64,000 bases of DNA from NCBI RefSeq assembly GCF_025264625.1, contig NZ_CP093313.1, forward strand, positions 6,014,001-6,078,000, written 5' to 3'. The stretch comes from Occallatibacter riparius (GTDB lineage Bacteria > Acidobacteriota > Terriglobia > Terriglobales > Acidobacteriaceae). A model generated the notes under the pieces. It ran no database searches and was not told where the DNA came from. It worked only from the letters and a program-made list of their open reading frames with translations. Positions 1-8,767 of this stretch are shown here, one piece after another; positions within the stretch are counted from its first letter, which is position 1; every line of letters begins with the position of its first letter. The position numbers and the translations under genes were made by a program.

Positions 1-29
1 CTAATAAGCCTTCTTTTCCGTGTCGAGAT

Positions 30-1118
30 CTAAAATCCGCTGTCGCCATCAGAAGCGACAAGATCCAGTGCGGAAGCCGGCACTTCCTTCTGACCGGCGC
101 GAACGTAGCACGTCGGCCCTTCGAGCCGGCGACGGAGGAGCATGCGGCTGCAGCGGGTATAGTCCACCCCTAGCCGCGGATGCAGGAAGAGCGCGTCGGC
201 TGACCGGACTCTCGGACGATCGACAATCGCCGCTAGAACCTGCTGAAATTCAATCCGTTCCCGTGGCCAAACGGCATCCAGAACCAGGACGCCCTGAATC
301 TGGCCGTGTCGTCCGCGCCTAGTATTCACAAGCGAGAACCATCCCTCATTCCCGCGCCGGTCGCGAAACACACAAACCTCAGCCGACCTGTCTGGCGAAC
401 TAGATCCATATCGCCAGCGAAGGAATGACACTGACCTATCGGCCGTCAGATACTTAGGCGCTCGATGCCGATAGGATAGGTCCGAGAGCTTATCCCAATC
501 CCTGCAGCGCTCGGTGGACAGATCCGACCGCATTCGCTGGAATGGCCTGATCAGTGGTCGGAGCACTCTTCCCGTAACTTCTGCGACCTTCAGCGCCCCT
601 TGCGCCAATCCCCTGCCCTCCAGGAAAGCCGGCAGCATCACGCCGGAGTTGATCGGCAGGATATATTCAAACTCCGAGTTAGGAACCGACGCCGCGCCGA
701 GTTTGCTCCAGAGAGCCCCCGACTGCGTATTGCACGTGGTTGAGAAGAAAAAATCGCGCGATGCGTTCGCCAGATACTTGCGAAAAAGAAGAAAGCCTGA
801 CATGCGGGCTTCCCGCTCTACGAAGAATGAACCTGAGCAGAGTCCTACGAAGCGACGATCCTCGCCAATGAAAGCGTTTGGAAAGCACAAAACCAGGCCC
901 ATCATCGCGCCAGAGGTAGCACCCTGGACGTGGTATCCCAGCGGCCCATCTCCCACGAGCGGGTTCTCGTAGATGAGCCAGCGAAGCCGGTGCTCCGTGG
1001 AAGGCTGTCCTCGCCTCTGCGGGGCTGCACCGGCGGGCGGCGCACTCCAGCGAGCAACATACTCTGCTGCGCGCGGAATGTCCGTCTCGAGTAGCGGCCT
1101 TATTTCAAATCGTTCCAT
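30..1118 (-). CDS. GNAT-like acyltransferase of the exopolysaccharide locus
   Basis: The protein is 362 residues and is the last gene of the minus-strand exopolysaccharide run. I place the start at the ATG at 1118 (MERFEIRPLLETDIP) because the open frame further upstream overlaps the deacetylase gene, whereas this start leaves a 20-base gap. The N-terminal RPLLETDIPRAAEYV segment and the following Gly-rich strands resemble the beginning of a GNAT N-acetyltransferase, and a second GNAT-like half may follow. A role in acylating the polymer or its precursors is inferred from position only. The family call is tentative, and I cannot name a substrate. It has no signal peptide or membrane segment, so it is probably cytoplasmic. 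Confidence 0.6.
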   Translation of the reverse strand: MERFEIRPLLETDIPRAAEYVARWSAPPAGAAPQRRGQPSTEHRLRWLIYENPLVGDGPLGYHVQGATSGAMMGLVLCFPNAFIGEDRRFVGLCSGSFFVEREARMSGFLLFRKYLANASRDFFFSTTCNTQSGALWSKLGAASVPNSEFEYILPINSGVMLPAFLEGRGLAQGALKVAEVTGRVLRPLIRPFQRMRSDLSTERCRDWDKLSDLSYRHRAPKYLTADRSVSFLRWRYGSSSPDRSAEVCVFRDRRGNEGWFSLVNTRRGRHGQIQGVLVLDAVWPRERIEFQQVLAAIVDRPRVRSADALFLHPRLGVDYTRCSRMLLRRRLEGPTCYVRAGQKEVPASALDLVASDGDSGF

Positions 1119-1138
1119 AGTTATCCTGTGTATCGCCC

Positions 1139-2005
1139 TTACCTCTTCACTGCTTCCGCGGAGATTATCGAATTGGCCTTTTGAGCCGCGGAGGTGCCAG
1201 AGCCATCTACAAGTCCAGTGATCATACGTTTCAACCGGAACGCCCAGGGAAGCCAGCGATAACATCCAGCTACCTTGAGGCGAAACTCCAGATCCCAGTC
1301 CCATGGCTCCGCATCAACGCGTCCAATTACGAAATCACTCTTTACCACTAAGTCGGGCAGCGTCGAAAACAGGTGCTCATAGCCGGCCGCCATGCAACAC
1401 TCGATCACATGCGCATTGAACGCTCCGTACGGCACACAGATCCAGTTGATTGGACAGCCGAGCAGACTCTCAAGTTCGCGGCGAGACCCCTCCACTTCCC
1501 GTCGCACATCATCAGCGGGGATTTCAGTCAACATCGGGTGCGTGATGGTTTGCGAAGCGAAGATGACCTTGCTCGAAAGCTCCCTGAGCTGCTCTGCCGT
1601 CAGCAGGTTCTCCTTGGGAAGTTCGTCTCGGAAATTGCAGGCCCAATCGGCTCTGCATCCAAGCTTCCCGCTCACAACAAACAAGGTCGGTACAATGCCA
1701 CGCTTTTCCATCTCCGGCAAAGCATTCGTCGCGAAGCTTGCGAAGCCATCATCAAACGTGACCATCACTTCGCGCCGATGCATTCCGGCTGTAGCGGCTG
1801 TGGGGTCCGCAACCGGCGTTGCCGTCCGGCACACAATGTCCATTTGACGCGCGAATGCCGTGCGCTGGTGATCCGGAATGTCGTGATAAAGAAGGATCAC
1901 ACACTGTGTCCTCCTTTTTCCCAGTAGATACAGGCCCCCGTCGCGCACCTGATCGCAGAGAAAGACGATAGCAGAAACAAACAGCTTCACTGTCCTTTTA
2001 ATCAT
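1139..2005 (-). CDS. Polysaccharide deacetylase (NodB-homology, CE4-like) with altered metal site
   Basis: 288 residues. A hydrophobic N-terminus (residues 8-17) suggests a membrane anchor. TFDDG at 83-87 is NodB motif 1, carrying the catalytic base and metal-binding Asp. The second motif, normally H(S/T)xxH, reads QTITH at 152-156, so the first metal-ligand His is Gln. A later VPYGAFN segment resembles motif 3 (RxPYG) with Val in place of Arg. CE4 enzymes remove N- or O-acetyl groups from GlcNAc polymers. Here the likely substrate would be the exopolysaccharide made by this locus, but the two substitutions leave activity in doubt. It lies between a GT2 gene and a GNAT-like gene in one transcription unit. 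Confidence 0.82.
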   Translation of the reverse strand: MIKRTVKLFVSAIVFLCDQVRDGGLYLLGKRRTQCVILLYHDIPDHQRTAFARQMDIVCRTATPVADPTAATAGMHRREVMVTFDDGFASFATNALPEMEKRGIVPTLFVVSGKLGCRADWACNFRDELPKENLLTAEQLRELSSKVIFASQTITHPMLTEIPADDVRREVEGSRRELESLLGCPINWICVPYGAFNAHVIECCMAAGYEHLFSTLPDLVVKSDFVIGRVDAEPWDWDLEFRLKVAGCYRWLPWAFRLKRMITGLVDGSGTSAAQKANSIISAEAVKR

Positions 2006-2035
2006 TAGGCCACCCTGACTTACTTGAATGCCCAG

Positions 2036-2932
2036 CTATATGCCTTGGTGCAGCAATGTACCCAGTACGCCCATCCGAGACAGCTGCTCGCGGCGCAGGA
2101 ACGCAACAAAGTCATCGCTTACAGCACGGCGCTTGGACACATGTGCTACGAGGAAGCCAAGAAGTCGCGCACCACCGCCTAGCACATACGGGCGCCACAT
2201 CATCCTTCTCGTCACCTTAATCACTTCGAACGCAGGATGGCTTCCAAGGCAATAATCCGTAACTCCTTGATGAAAACAGTACCGCAGCTTATTACTCGCT
2301 GTTCCTGTCACACGCAAATGGCGAACCACCACTTCTGGGAATGATTGAACTCGCCATCCAGCCTTGCGCGCCATCACCTCGGCGTACCAATCCTCACCGC
2401 CGTACTCGATGGGCAAAAGCCCCCCGATCTCCTCGTAGCACGAGCGGCGGAATACCTGCATGCATCCCGGCACAGAGTCAATACTGCTTCCAGGAACCAC
2501 GCTGAACGAGCCGTTCACCTTTTCCGCATACCACCCCCCGGCAATCCCGAGGCGCGGATCCTTGTGACATCTGGCTATCACATCCTCGAAATAGGACGGA
2601 CAGAGAACTATGTCCGCATCCAGGTGGGCGATAAACTCGGTCTCAATATCGCCAAGGTGCTCCAGCCCGGCACGGATTGCAAACACCTTCGAAGCGAAGC
2701 CGCGGTTCGCGTCTTTTTCACGCCGCAGCAGTTGAATGAACGGATTCTTCGCCGAGTAACGTAGTACGATCTCGTCCGTCCTGTCTGTCGAACCATCACT
2801 GACAATCAGCCACACTTTCGGACGCAGTGTCTGCAGCAATACCGACTGGATGGTCTCCTCAATGTAATCCTGCTCGTTATAAGCAGCAGTGATGAGCGTA
2901 TAGGTCCACTGCATGTCAGCTGGGCTGGGCAT
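2036..2932 (-). CDS. Glycosyltransferase family 2
   Basis: 298 residues from the ATG at 2932, which has GGTGGAG about 7 bases upstream. A longer frame to 3034 would overlap the acetyltransferase gene. The GT-A fold signature is clear: YTLITAAYNEQDYIEETI at the N-terminus, VSDGSTDRTDEI for nucleotide binding, and HLDADIVL as the DxD metal motif. No C-terminal transmembrane bundle is seen, so this is a cytoplasmic or peripheral enzyme adding one sugar to the lipid-linked repeat unit. Donor and acceptor cannot be read from sequence. An in-frame ATG at 2965 is an alternative start with a weaker ribosome site. Confidence 0.85.
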   Translation of the reverse strand: MPSPADMQWTYTLITAAYNEQDYIEETIQSVLLQTLRPKVWLIVSDGSTDRTDEIVLRYSAKNPFIQLLRREKDANRGFASKVFAIRAGLEHLGDIETEFIAHLDADIVLCPSYFEDVIARCHKDPRLGIAGGWYAEKVNGSFSVVPGSSIDSVPGCMQVFRRSCYEEIGGLLPIEYGGEDWYAEVMARKAGWRVQSFPEVVVRHLRVTGTASNKLRYCFHQGVTDYCLGSHPAFEVIKVTRRMMWRPYVLGGGARLLGFLVAHVSKRRAVSDDFVAFLRREQLSRMGVLGTLLHQGI

Positions 2933-2975
2933 TAAGTCTCCACCATTTTGGCTAAGGCTTGTCATCGCGAAACAC

Positions 2976-3581
2976 TCATTCAAACCACGGCCGAAACGAC
3001 AGCCGGTAATCCAGTTGGCTGCGGCGTGTGCCAATCACCTTCGCAGGCACTCCACCCACAATCGCCATGGGAGGCACATCTTTGGTCACCACCGCGTTGC
3101 AGGCCACCACTGCGCCTCTCCCGATACGAACTCCCGGCAGAATCGTCACCCGCGAAGCGATCCAAACGTGATCCTCGATGACGACATTGCCGCCTTGATC
3201 TGCGTGTGTGTCACTGTGAACATCGTGTTGCAACGTCCAGATATTTGTTTCCTGAGCAATATCTACGTCGTCGCCGATGATCAGTTGACCACCCCGCCCG
3301 TCGAGCAGGACGCCTTTATTGATCACCACTCGGTCGCCGATGAACACGTTGCGTCCTTTGCGCAACTCCACGCCAATAAGAAGCCCCACACCCTCTCCCA
3401 ACTTGGCTACCCTCATGCGGAGCAGAGCCCGCCGGATGGCGCCGTTGGGGATGTGCATCAGGAACCTGTTGAACACGTACGAGAAGAGCGCAGACCCGAC
3501 AGACCGGACTCCCTCAAAGCGCTTCGGGCACCGCGTCTCCGCGGCAGAAGTTGCCGCTTCCGTCACAAGGCTAGTTTCCAT
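2976..3581 (-). CDS. Hexapeptide-repeat acetyltransferase, WcaF-like
   Basis: 201 residues. The central part is a left-handed beta-helix: VFIGDRVVINKGVLLDGRGG, LIIGDDVDIAQET, VVIEDHVWIASRVTILPGV and IGRGAVVACNAVVTKDVP follow the [LIV]GxxxX hexapeptide rhythm. It ends with the IVGGVPAKVIG motif typical of sugar O-acetyltransferases of the WcaF/NodL/MaA type. These trimers move acetyl groups from acetyl-CoA to sugar hydroxyls. Placed among glycosyltransferases, it probably decorates the exopolysaccharide repeat unit, opposite in effect to the deacetylase two genes downstream. Confidence 0.85.
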   Translation of the reverse strand: METSLVTEAATSAAETRCPKRFEGVRSVGSALFSYVFNRFLMHIPNGAIRRALLRMRVAKLGEGVGLLIGVELRKGRNVFIGDRVVINKGVLLDGRGGQLIIGDDVDIAQETNIWTLQHDVHSDTHADQGGNVVIEDHVWIASRVTILPGVRIGRGAVVACNAVVTKDVPPMAIVGGVPAKVIGTRRSQLDYRLSFRPWFE

Positions 3582-3684
3582 ATTCAGATTCTCAATAGAA
3601 ATGATTGACAGCCCTCTTATGTCGCGCGAAGCGGGCCCCTCGCAAGCCGGCTTGGAGTCCCCAGGTCCGGTGCGGCCGCTGAGG

Positions 3685-4932
3685 CTAAGAGGCCGAGAGG
3701 CATCGACCTCTGTCCCCTAAGGTCTGACCTCCGGGCAAGGAATTCGCATCATGCTGCAATAACTCCAAACCGTCGGCTAGTTGACTAATGTTCTTAGCTG
3801 CGTCATACCGCGTCAGGAGGTGGTCGTAGGCTCGCTCGGCTTGCACTTCCCGTAGTGAGCGGTCGTTCAACAGCTTCCTAATCGCAGACGTGAATTCCTC
3901 TGCAGTGTCGGCAATCTTCAGGTGCTCGCCACTCTGGAAGCCGGTGCCCTCATTACCCACCGATGTGGAGACCACCGGAATGCGGCGCTCTATCGCGTGG
4001 ATACTCTTCATCTTCACTCCCGCTCCCGCCTGCATCGGATTGACGAAGATGGTGCAGTCGTCATACAACTCCGTCGGATCGGGCATATCCATGTGAACCA
4101 CGCAGCGCTCGAAGCTCTTCAAGTGATCCGCAAACCGGCTGGCCACTTCGCGGCCGTGCGTACTACCCGCGATTATGAACTCGTAACCCGGAATATTAAG
4201 AAGCACAGGATGCACGTGCTCCAGATACCATCTGAGTGCGTCACGGTTCAGCGAGGTATACAGGTTGCCAACGAAGAGCACCCGCTTATTGTCAGGATCG
4301 ATCCGTCGGTGGGTCTGGCTTATCTGCAGTGATGGCGGCAGCCAGGCCGTTTTGTGCTTCAGGTCAGGATGGCTTGTTGCAAACGCCTGCCATTCAAACT
4401 CGGAAATGAACCACAACTGGTCCACTCTTTGGTGTACGTGCCGGACGAATGGTTTGAGGCGGGCTAGCTCTAGCCGGAGAATCTGCTTTCTGAGCGTACT
4501 CTCCTCCAGTTTCATCGCTTCCCGGAGCCACGCGATCTCGTCGTTGTGCACCCGAACTACCGTTCGTTTGGTTCGGAGTGTTGGATTCTGGGTAATCGCG
4601 AAGGTATGTTCCGCTTCCATGAGAGTAACGTCATACTCCGACGTAAGTCGATGCTCAATAAGAGATGCGCTTCTAGCGATATAGGTCGGAAGCCGCGTCA
4701 CGATGCACTTATACCGTGGTTTAGGCTCAATAAAGTGCAAGGAGTCAACAACGTCGCGCACCGCCGATATCTGCTCAGGCGAAGGCGTTCGCTTTTGAGC
4801 CATGACCAGAACGTCGACAGAGTAGCCCAACGACTTCATAGCGACTAAGCGGGACCACACATCAGCACGGGCGCCGTTGTCGGGCGGGAAAGGGAAATCC
4901 GGAATCACGTGGAGAATCTTCATATGCGGCAT
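3685..4932 (-). CDS. Glycosyltransferase family 4-like (GT-B fold)
   Basis: 415 residues. The N-terminus (MKILHVIPDFPFPPDNGARADVW) is the GT-B donor-side opening seen in exopolysaccharide glycosyltransferases. The C-terminal half contains VLFVGNLYTSLNRDALRWYL and a NPMQAGAGVKMKSIHAIERR segment that corresponds to the GT4 sugar-nucleotide site. A second Met three codons in (4923) is an equally possible start, and neither has a strong ribosome site. It probably adds a sugar to the lipid-linked intermediate at the cytoplasmic face. It is flanked by the Wzy-like gene upstream and the acetyltransferase downstream in the same orientation. Confidence 0.84.
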   Translation of the reverse strand: MPHMKILHVIPDFPFPPDNGARADVWSRLVAMKSLGYSVDVLVMAQKRTPSPEQISAVRDVVDSLHFIEPKPRYKCIVTRLPTYIARSASLIEHRLTSEYDVTLMEAEHTFAITQNPTLRTKRTVVRVHNDEIAWLREAMKLEESTLRKQILRLELARLKPFVRHVHQRVDQLWFISEFEWQAFATSHPDLKHKTAWLPPSLQISQTHRRIDPDNKRVLFVGNLYTSLNRDALRWYLEHVHPVLLNIPGYEFIIAGSTHGREVASRFADHLKSFERCVVHMDMPDPTELYDDCTIFVNPMQAGAGVKMKSIHAIERRIPVVSTSVGNEGTGFQSGEHLKIADTAEEFTSAIRKLLNDRSLREVQAERAYDHLLTRYDAAKNISQLADGLELLQHDANSLPGGQTLGDRGRCLSAS

Positions 4933-4980
4933 ATCACTCGTTTAGGGGCTTTAGTTCACTTCAGCAGGAGACGTGCCAAA

Positions 4981-6339
4981 CTAGTCGATTGAATTACTTC
5001 CATATACACGCACCGGAATCCGGCCGACGGAATGCACACCCGGATGATACGAGGCATCCACAGGCAGCCGTCTTACCAAGCTGGCACTCCGATCGTTTGC
5101 GTAAGCACTGGGCACTTCTGCCGGCGCCTGATGATTGACCGCTAGGGATACAGCCGTGGCCATAAAGAGAAGATCGGGAAGTCCACCTCTCGCCAGCAAC
5201 GTGCTTTCAGAGAGGTTATGCAGCACGTAAAACGCCATGTACGTGATCGGCCATACCGCGAATGGCCGCTGCTCGAGCTGCAGATACGTCATCGCCTTCT
5301 TGAACGAAAAGAACCACAGACACAGGAGGAGAATCACTCCGACTCCTCCCAGGCCGAGCATGAAATCGAGGTAGCCGTTGTCCGACCGTTGTGCCATCCA
5401 CCCGATTCCCATCCGCACTTCCAGCGCTTCTCCAAGTCCCGCCCAGAATGTGTCGTAACCGTACCCCAGTACCGGCCGCTTTAGAGCGGCTGCCCACACA
5501 TAGGCCCACAAATCGCTGCGGCCGCTCATGTTTGAATTGCGACCCAACGCCTCGAAGACTCGGCCGGCGTGTGTCATGAAGACGTAAACGCCCGTGAACA
5601 TCGCAACCGCGATACCAGTGAAAACGGGTAAGCGCTGCTTCCCCGATATGCGAGTCGATCGCCACAGCGGGATCAAAGGCAACATCAACAGGAAGCACAA
5701 CACTGACGCCGCTGACTGAGCGAACAGCAGCATGGCCAGCGCCGCAGCCAGGAACACGTAGCGCGCCCACTGCATCTTTTTGAAGCGCGACACAATAAAC
5801 AACAGAGCTGCCGTCCCCATGTATTGGCCGAAAGCATTCTTGTAGCCCGACAGCCCCTTCCACGCGCCTGGGTGAGACACATAATCGACTACATAACCCG
5901 ACGCCGCCACCCTCAGTATCAAAATCGCGACGATCATCACGCAGAACGTCAGAGAGATGAGCCGCACCTGCTCCTCAATCGAGAACCGTTCTCCTATGTA
6001 CACCGCCAGCAGCATCGATACGAACAACAGAGAACTTCGCCGGAAGGTCAGATCTGGCCGTGAACTCCACGCCGTTGACATCACCGCGAAACTAACCAGA
6101 GCCAGCAACGGCCACGTCGTCCGCAGAGCCTTCATGATCTGCCGGCCGCGGCTAATAACCAGCCCTGCACCCCACAGCTGTATAACAGCCTGGATAACAA
6201 CATCGGTAACATGCACCGGTGCAGCAATTGCTGATGGATCTGTCTCGGCCTCATAGGGCCGCATGAGTGCAATGAGCACACCCATGTTGTAGAGCAGGAA
6301 CACCACAACAAACAGCCGCTCTATCAAGCGTGGCTGCAC
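4981..6339 (-). CDS. O-antigen ligase/polymerase-like membrane protein (Wzy/WaaL family)
   Basis: 452 residues with about ten hydrophobic segments and a large periplasmic-type loop in the second half (SNMSGRSDLWAYVWAAALKR, then GYGYDTFW), which is the region that identifies the Wzy_C/O-antigen ligase family. The start is GTG with GAGG seven bases upstream. The protein sits in the inner membrane, and in a Wzx/Wzy pathway it would join repeat units in the periplasm. The neighbouring Wzx, Wza and Wzc genes support polymerase rather than lipid A ligase activity, but sequence alone does not separate the two. Confidence 0.85.
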   Translation of the reverse strand: MQPRLIERLFVVVFLLYNMGVLIALMRPYEAETDPSAIAAPVHVTDVVIQAVIQLWGAGLVISRGRQIMKALRTTWPLLALVSFAVMSTAWSSRPDLTFRRSSLLFVSMLLAVYIGERFSIEEQVRLISLTFCVMIVAILILRVAASGYVVDYVSHPGAWKGLSGYKNAFGQYMGTAALLFIVSRFKKMQWARYVFLAAALAMLLFAQSAASVLCFLLMLPLIPLWRSTRISGKQRLPVFTGIAVAMFTGVYVFMTHAGRVFEALGRNSNMSGRSDLWAYVWAAALKRPVLGYGYDTFWAGLGEALEVRMGIGWMAQRSDNGYLDFMLGLGGVGVILLLCLWFFSFKKAMTYLQLEQRPFAVWPITYMAFYVLHNLSESTLLARGGLPDLLFMATAVSLAVNHQAPAEVPSAYANDRSASLVRRLPVDASYHPGVHSVGRIPVRVYGSNSID

Positions 6340-6409
6340 TTTTGGACCTCACCGTTGAAACAAGAGTTTGACTTCATAGCGCGTAGTTGGAACAGCGAAT
6401 CGCAGGTTC

Positions 6410-7738
6410 TTAGCTGTTCGTAAGTCCGAGTTCGGCAACAGTAGCCGGTGCTGGAGGATTCCGGCGTTCTCGCCCAAGGTGCCAGCGAATGATGAGGTAC
6501 AGCAGCACAATCAGCAATCCGTCTGTCATCAGACTCGACCACGCTGCACCTCTCCAGGCGAAGGCTCGAATAATCCAGAGATTCACCAGGATGTTGAACA
6601 CACAAACCGAAAGCTGTGCCGATGAGGTTTGCCACTGGAAGTTGGCGCCTGTCAACGCATCCGAAAGGAATATGTGGACGCACTTGAATGCCGGCAGCAG
6701 GCAAAGCCAGCGTAATGCGATCGTACTCTCCGCGTACGCCTGTCCCAGCACAAGGGGGATCAGCGAAGCCCCCAGGAACAGACCGACCGCCATCGCAATC
6801 CCGTACAGAGTGGAGCGGCGAAGGATGCTGATCGCCAGGTTCAGCGTCTCTCTCACTCCCCTTTCTCCGCGGCGGAAGAACTCTGGAAAACTCGCAGCAC
6901 CCAGTGACCTGATTGGAAGGATCGCCGGTTCAATGAATCTATATGCGACGGCGTAGATGGCAGCCGCAGCCGGCGAAGCGATCCGTGCCAGCATCGTCTT
7001 GTCGATGTCGTTGTAAATGGACTGCGAACTGAGAGCAGTCGCAAAATGAATCCCTTCCTTCACTGCGGGAACCACGCTGCGAAACTCGAACTTGGGAAGC
7101 CCGCACAACATGCAAATTGTGATCAGGCCGATCGTGGCGGCCACAGCCGCCGATAGCGCATACAAGTAGGCCCAATGGGTCGCCGTCGGAGTCACTACCA
7201 GCAGGACCAACGCCGCCAGCAGACGCACCCCTGTCGTAACTGTCGCCAGGTAGGAATAGCGCCTTCCCTGCTCGAGAGCCAGGAACGCGTACATGCATAG
7301 TCCGATCACCTCATTTGCGAACACATCCGCAATGACGATCGCAATGACCATACCCACGGTGGCGGTCGGTGGAAGCACAAACGCCCGAAGAGCAAGAAGA
7401 AGAAGGGTCAACAACAAACCACAGAACACCGTCGTCAGTAGGGTGGTTCCGAAATACCTCCGCAATACTCCGCTGTCCTTGGCCACATACTTGATCAACA
7501 CATTTCCGGTGCCGCATGAAGCGAAGGGTGCTACCGTCGCAGCCAGCGCCGTACACGCAACAAAGGTGCCATACGCGGTGGGCCCAAGCGCCCGGGCGAT
7601 GATGACGAAGTACCCCATCCGGCCGACGAGCTGCACGCCTTGTCCGCACAACATCCAGCTCGCGTTCTTCATGATGCGCGAACTGAACGCCCGGTTGAGA
7701 TACTTACGAATTGGGTTCTGCACGTTGCTATCTGTCAT
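6410..7738 (-). CDS. Polysaccharide flippase (Wzx/MOP superfamily)
   Basis: 442 residues with 12-14 predicted membrane helices and the N-terminal MKNASWMLCGQGVQLVGRMGYFVIIARALGPTAYG pattern typical of the oligosaccharidyl-lipid flippase branch of the MOP superfamily. It would move undecaprenyl-linked repeat units across the inner membrane for polymerisation by the Wzy-like protein encoded next. It starts 14 bases after the stop of the export-protein gene, so the two are probably co-transcribed. No truncation is seen. Confidence 0.88.
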   Translation of the reverse strand: MTDSNVQNPIRKYLNRAFSSRIMKNASWMLCGQGVQLVGRMGYFVIIARALGPTAYGTFVACTALAATVAPFASCGTGNVLIKYVAKDSGVLRRYFGTTLLTTVFCGLLLTLLLLALRAFVLPPTATVGMVIAIVIADVFANEVIGLCMYAFLALEQGRRYSYLATVTTGVRLLAALVLLVVTPTATHWAYLYALSAAVAATIGLITICMLCGLPKFEFRSVVPAVKEGIHFATALSSQSIYNDIDKTMLARIASPAAAAIYAVAYRFIEPAILPIRSLGAASFPEFFRRGERGVRETLNLAISILRRSTLYGIAMAVGLFLGASLIPLVLGQAYAESTIALRWLCLLPAFKCVHIFLSDALTGANFQWQTSSAQLSVCVFNILVNLWIIRAFAWRGAAWSSLMTDGLLIVLLYLIIRWHLGRERRNPPAPATVAELGLTNS

Positions 7739-7752
7739 AGTCTTTCGTACAT

Positions 7753-8706
7753 CTAGTTCAACATGCTATAGATCGCTGCAGACGAAATGGTATTCACGAT
7801 GCTTCCGGTAGTCCGGAACGCACTCTTCACTCGGCTGTTGGGCACGAACAGAATGTCGCTCGCCTGCAGTTCAACATCTGACTCACGACCACTGGTTATC
7901 TTTCCCAGGTCGAGTGTCGCAAAAACCGCATAGTTCCCATTGTCCTTGCGCAGCACCCTCACATGACTCGCCTGCGCGGTAGGAAGCACGCCTCCAGCTT
8001 GAGCCATCACCTGAAGCAGAGAGATCTTGCCGCTGTTCTGCATCACGAATCCGCCTGGCCGGCCCACGTCTCCGAGAACATACACCATGCCCGCCCGAGG
8101 CACCACCACGGAGTCTCCCGGGTAAACAACGGCGTCCACAGACGACAATTTCCCTGACTCCACTCCCTGTAGCGCAACCGTAACCGTTTCTCCGGAGTGC
8201 CTCTTTATATTGAGGTGCGCATCAGCAGTTAGTGTCAGCCCACCCGCCAGCGACAATACATCAAGCAGGGGGCGTGATCCCGAGATCGGAAAAGTACCAG
8301 GATGCTGCACTTCGCCAATTACCGATACGTTCTGAGTGGCCGATTCTTGAATTGCTACGGTCACGCTTGGGCGGACGAGAACATTACGATCACGAAGTTG
8401 CCCCTCAAGCAGCGCCGCTGCTTCTGTCTCCGTCACCCCGCCCAGGGCCACCTCTCCCAGCAAAGAGAGGTGCGCTTTGCCGTCGTTTCCCACCCGAACC
8501 TGCTGCGACAACTCCGGATGCCCGAACACCGCAATCTGCACCAGATCGCCCGGTGAGATCGTCTGCAGACTTGCCCCGCCTGCAGGCGCCTCAGCATGAG
8601 CATCCGGAGTTGTAGCTGGCGTTTGGGCCCAGAGAGAAGCAATGCAAAGTACGAGCGGACAAAACATCTTCAACATAAGTTTCAAGCTCGAGGATATAGA
8701 GCGCAT
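7753..8706 (-). CDS. Polysaccharide export protein (Wza-like, SLBB domains)
   Basis: 317 residues from the ATG at 8706, which has GGAG eight bases upstream. The longer open frame to 8835 overlaps the kinase gene and is unlikely. A signal peptide (residues 1 to about 28, ending near SLWAQ) is followed by the Poly_export domain (ISPGDLVQIAVFGHPELSQQ) and SLBB-type beta-grasp repeats (NVSVIGEVQHPGTFPI, VYVLGDVGRPGGFVM). It is expected to form the outer-membrane export channel for the polymer together with the Wzc-like kinase encoded just upstream. No lipobox Cys is obvious at the cleavage site, unlike E. coli Wza. Confidence 0.9.
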   Translation of the reverse strand: MRSISSSLKLMLKMFCPLVLCIASLWAQTPATTPDAHAEAPAGGASLQTISPGDLVQIAVFGHPELSQQVRVGNDGKAHLSLLGEVALGGVTETEAAALLEGQLRDRNVLVRPSVTVAIQESATQNVSVIGEVQHPGTFPISGSRPLLDVLSLAGGLTLTADAHLNIKRHSGETVTVALQGVESGKLSSVDAVVYPGDSVVVPRAGMVYVLGDVGRPGGFVMQNSGKISLLQVMAQAGGVLPTAQASHVRVLRKDNGNYAVFATLDLGKITSGRESDVELQASDILFVPNSRVKSAFRTTGSIVNTISSAAIYSMLN

Positions 8707-8767
8707 GAATGATCTCCATTCGCAGATGGATCTGACGATTGAGCGGCGCGAAACCAGAATCACTGCG

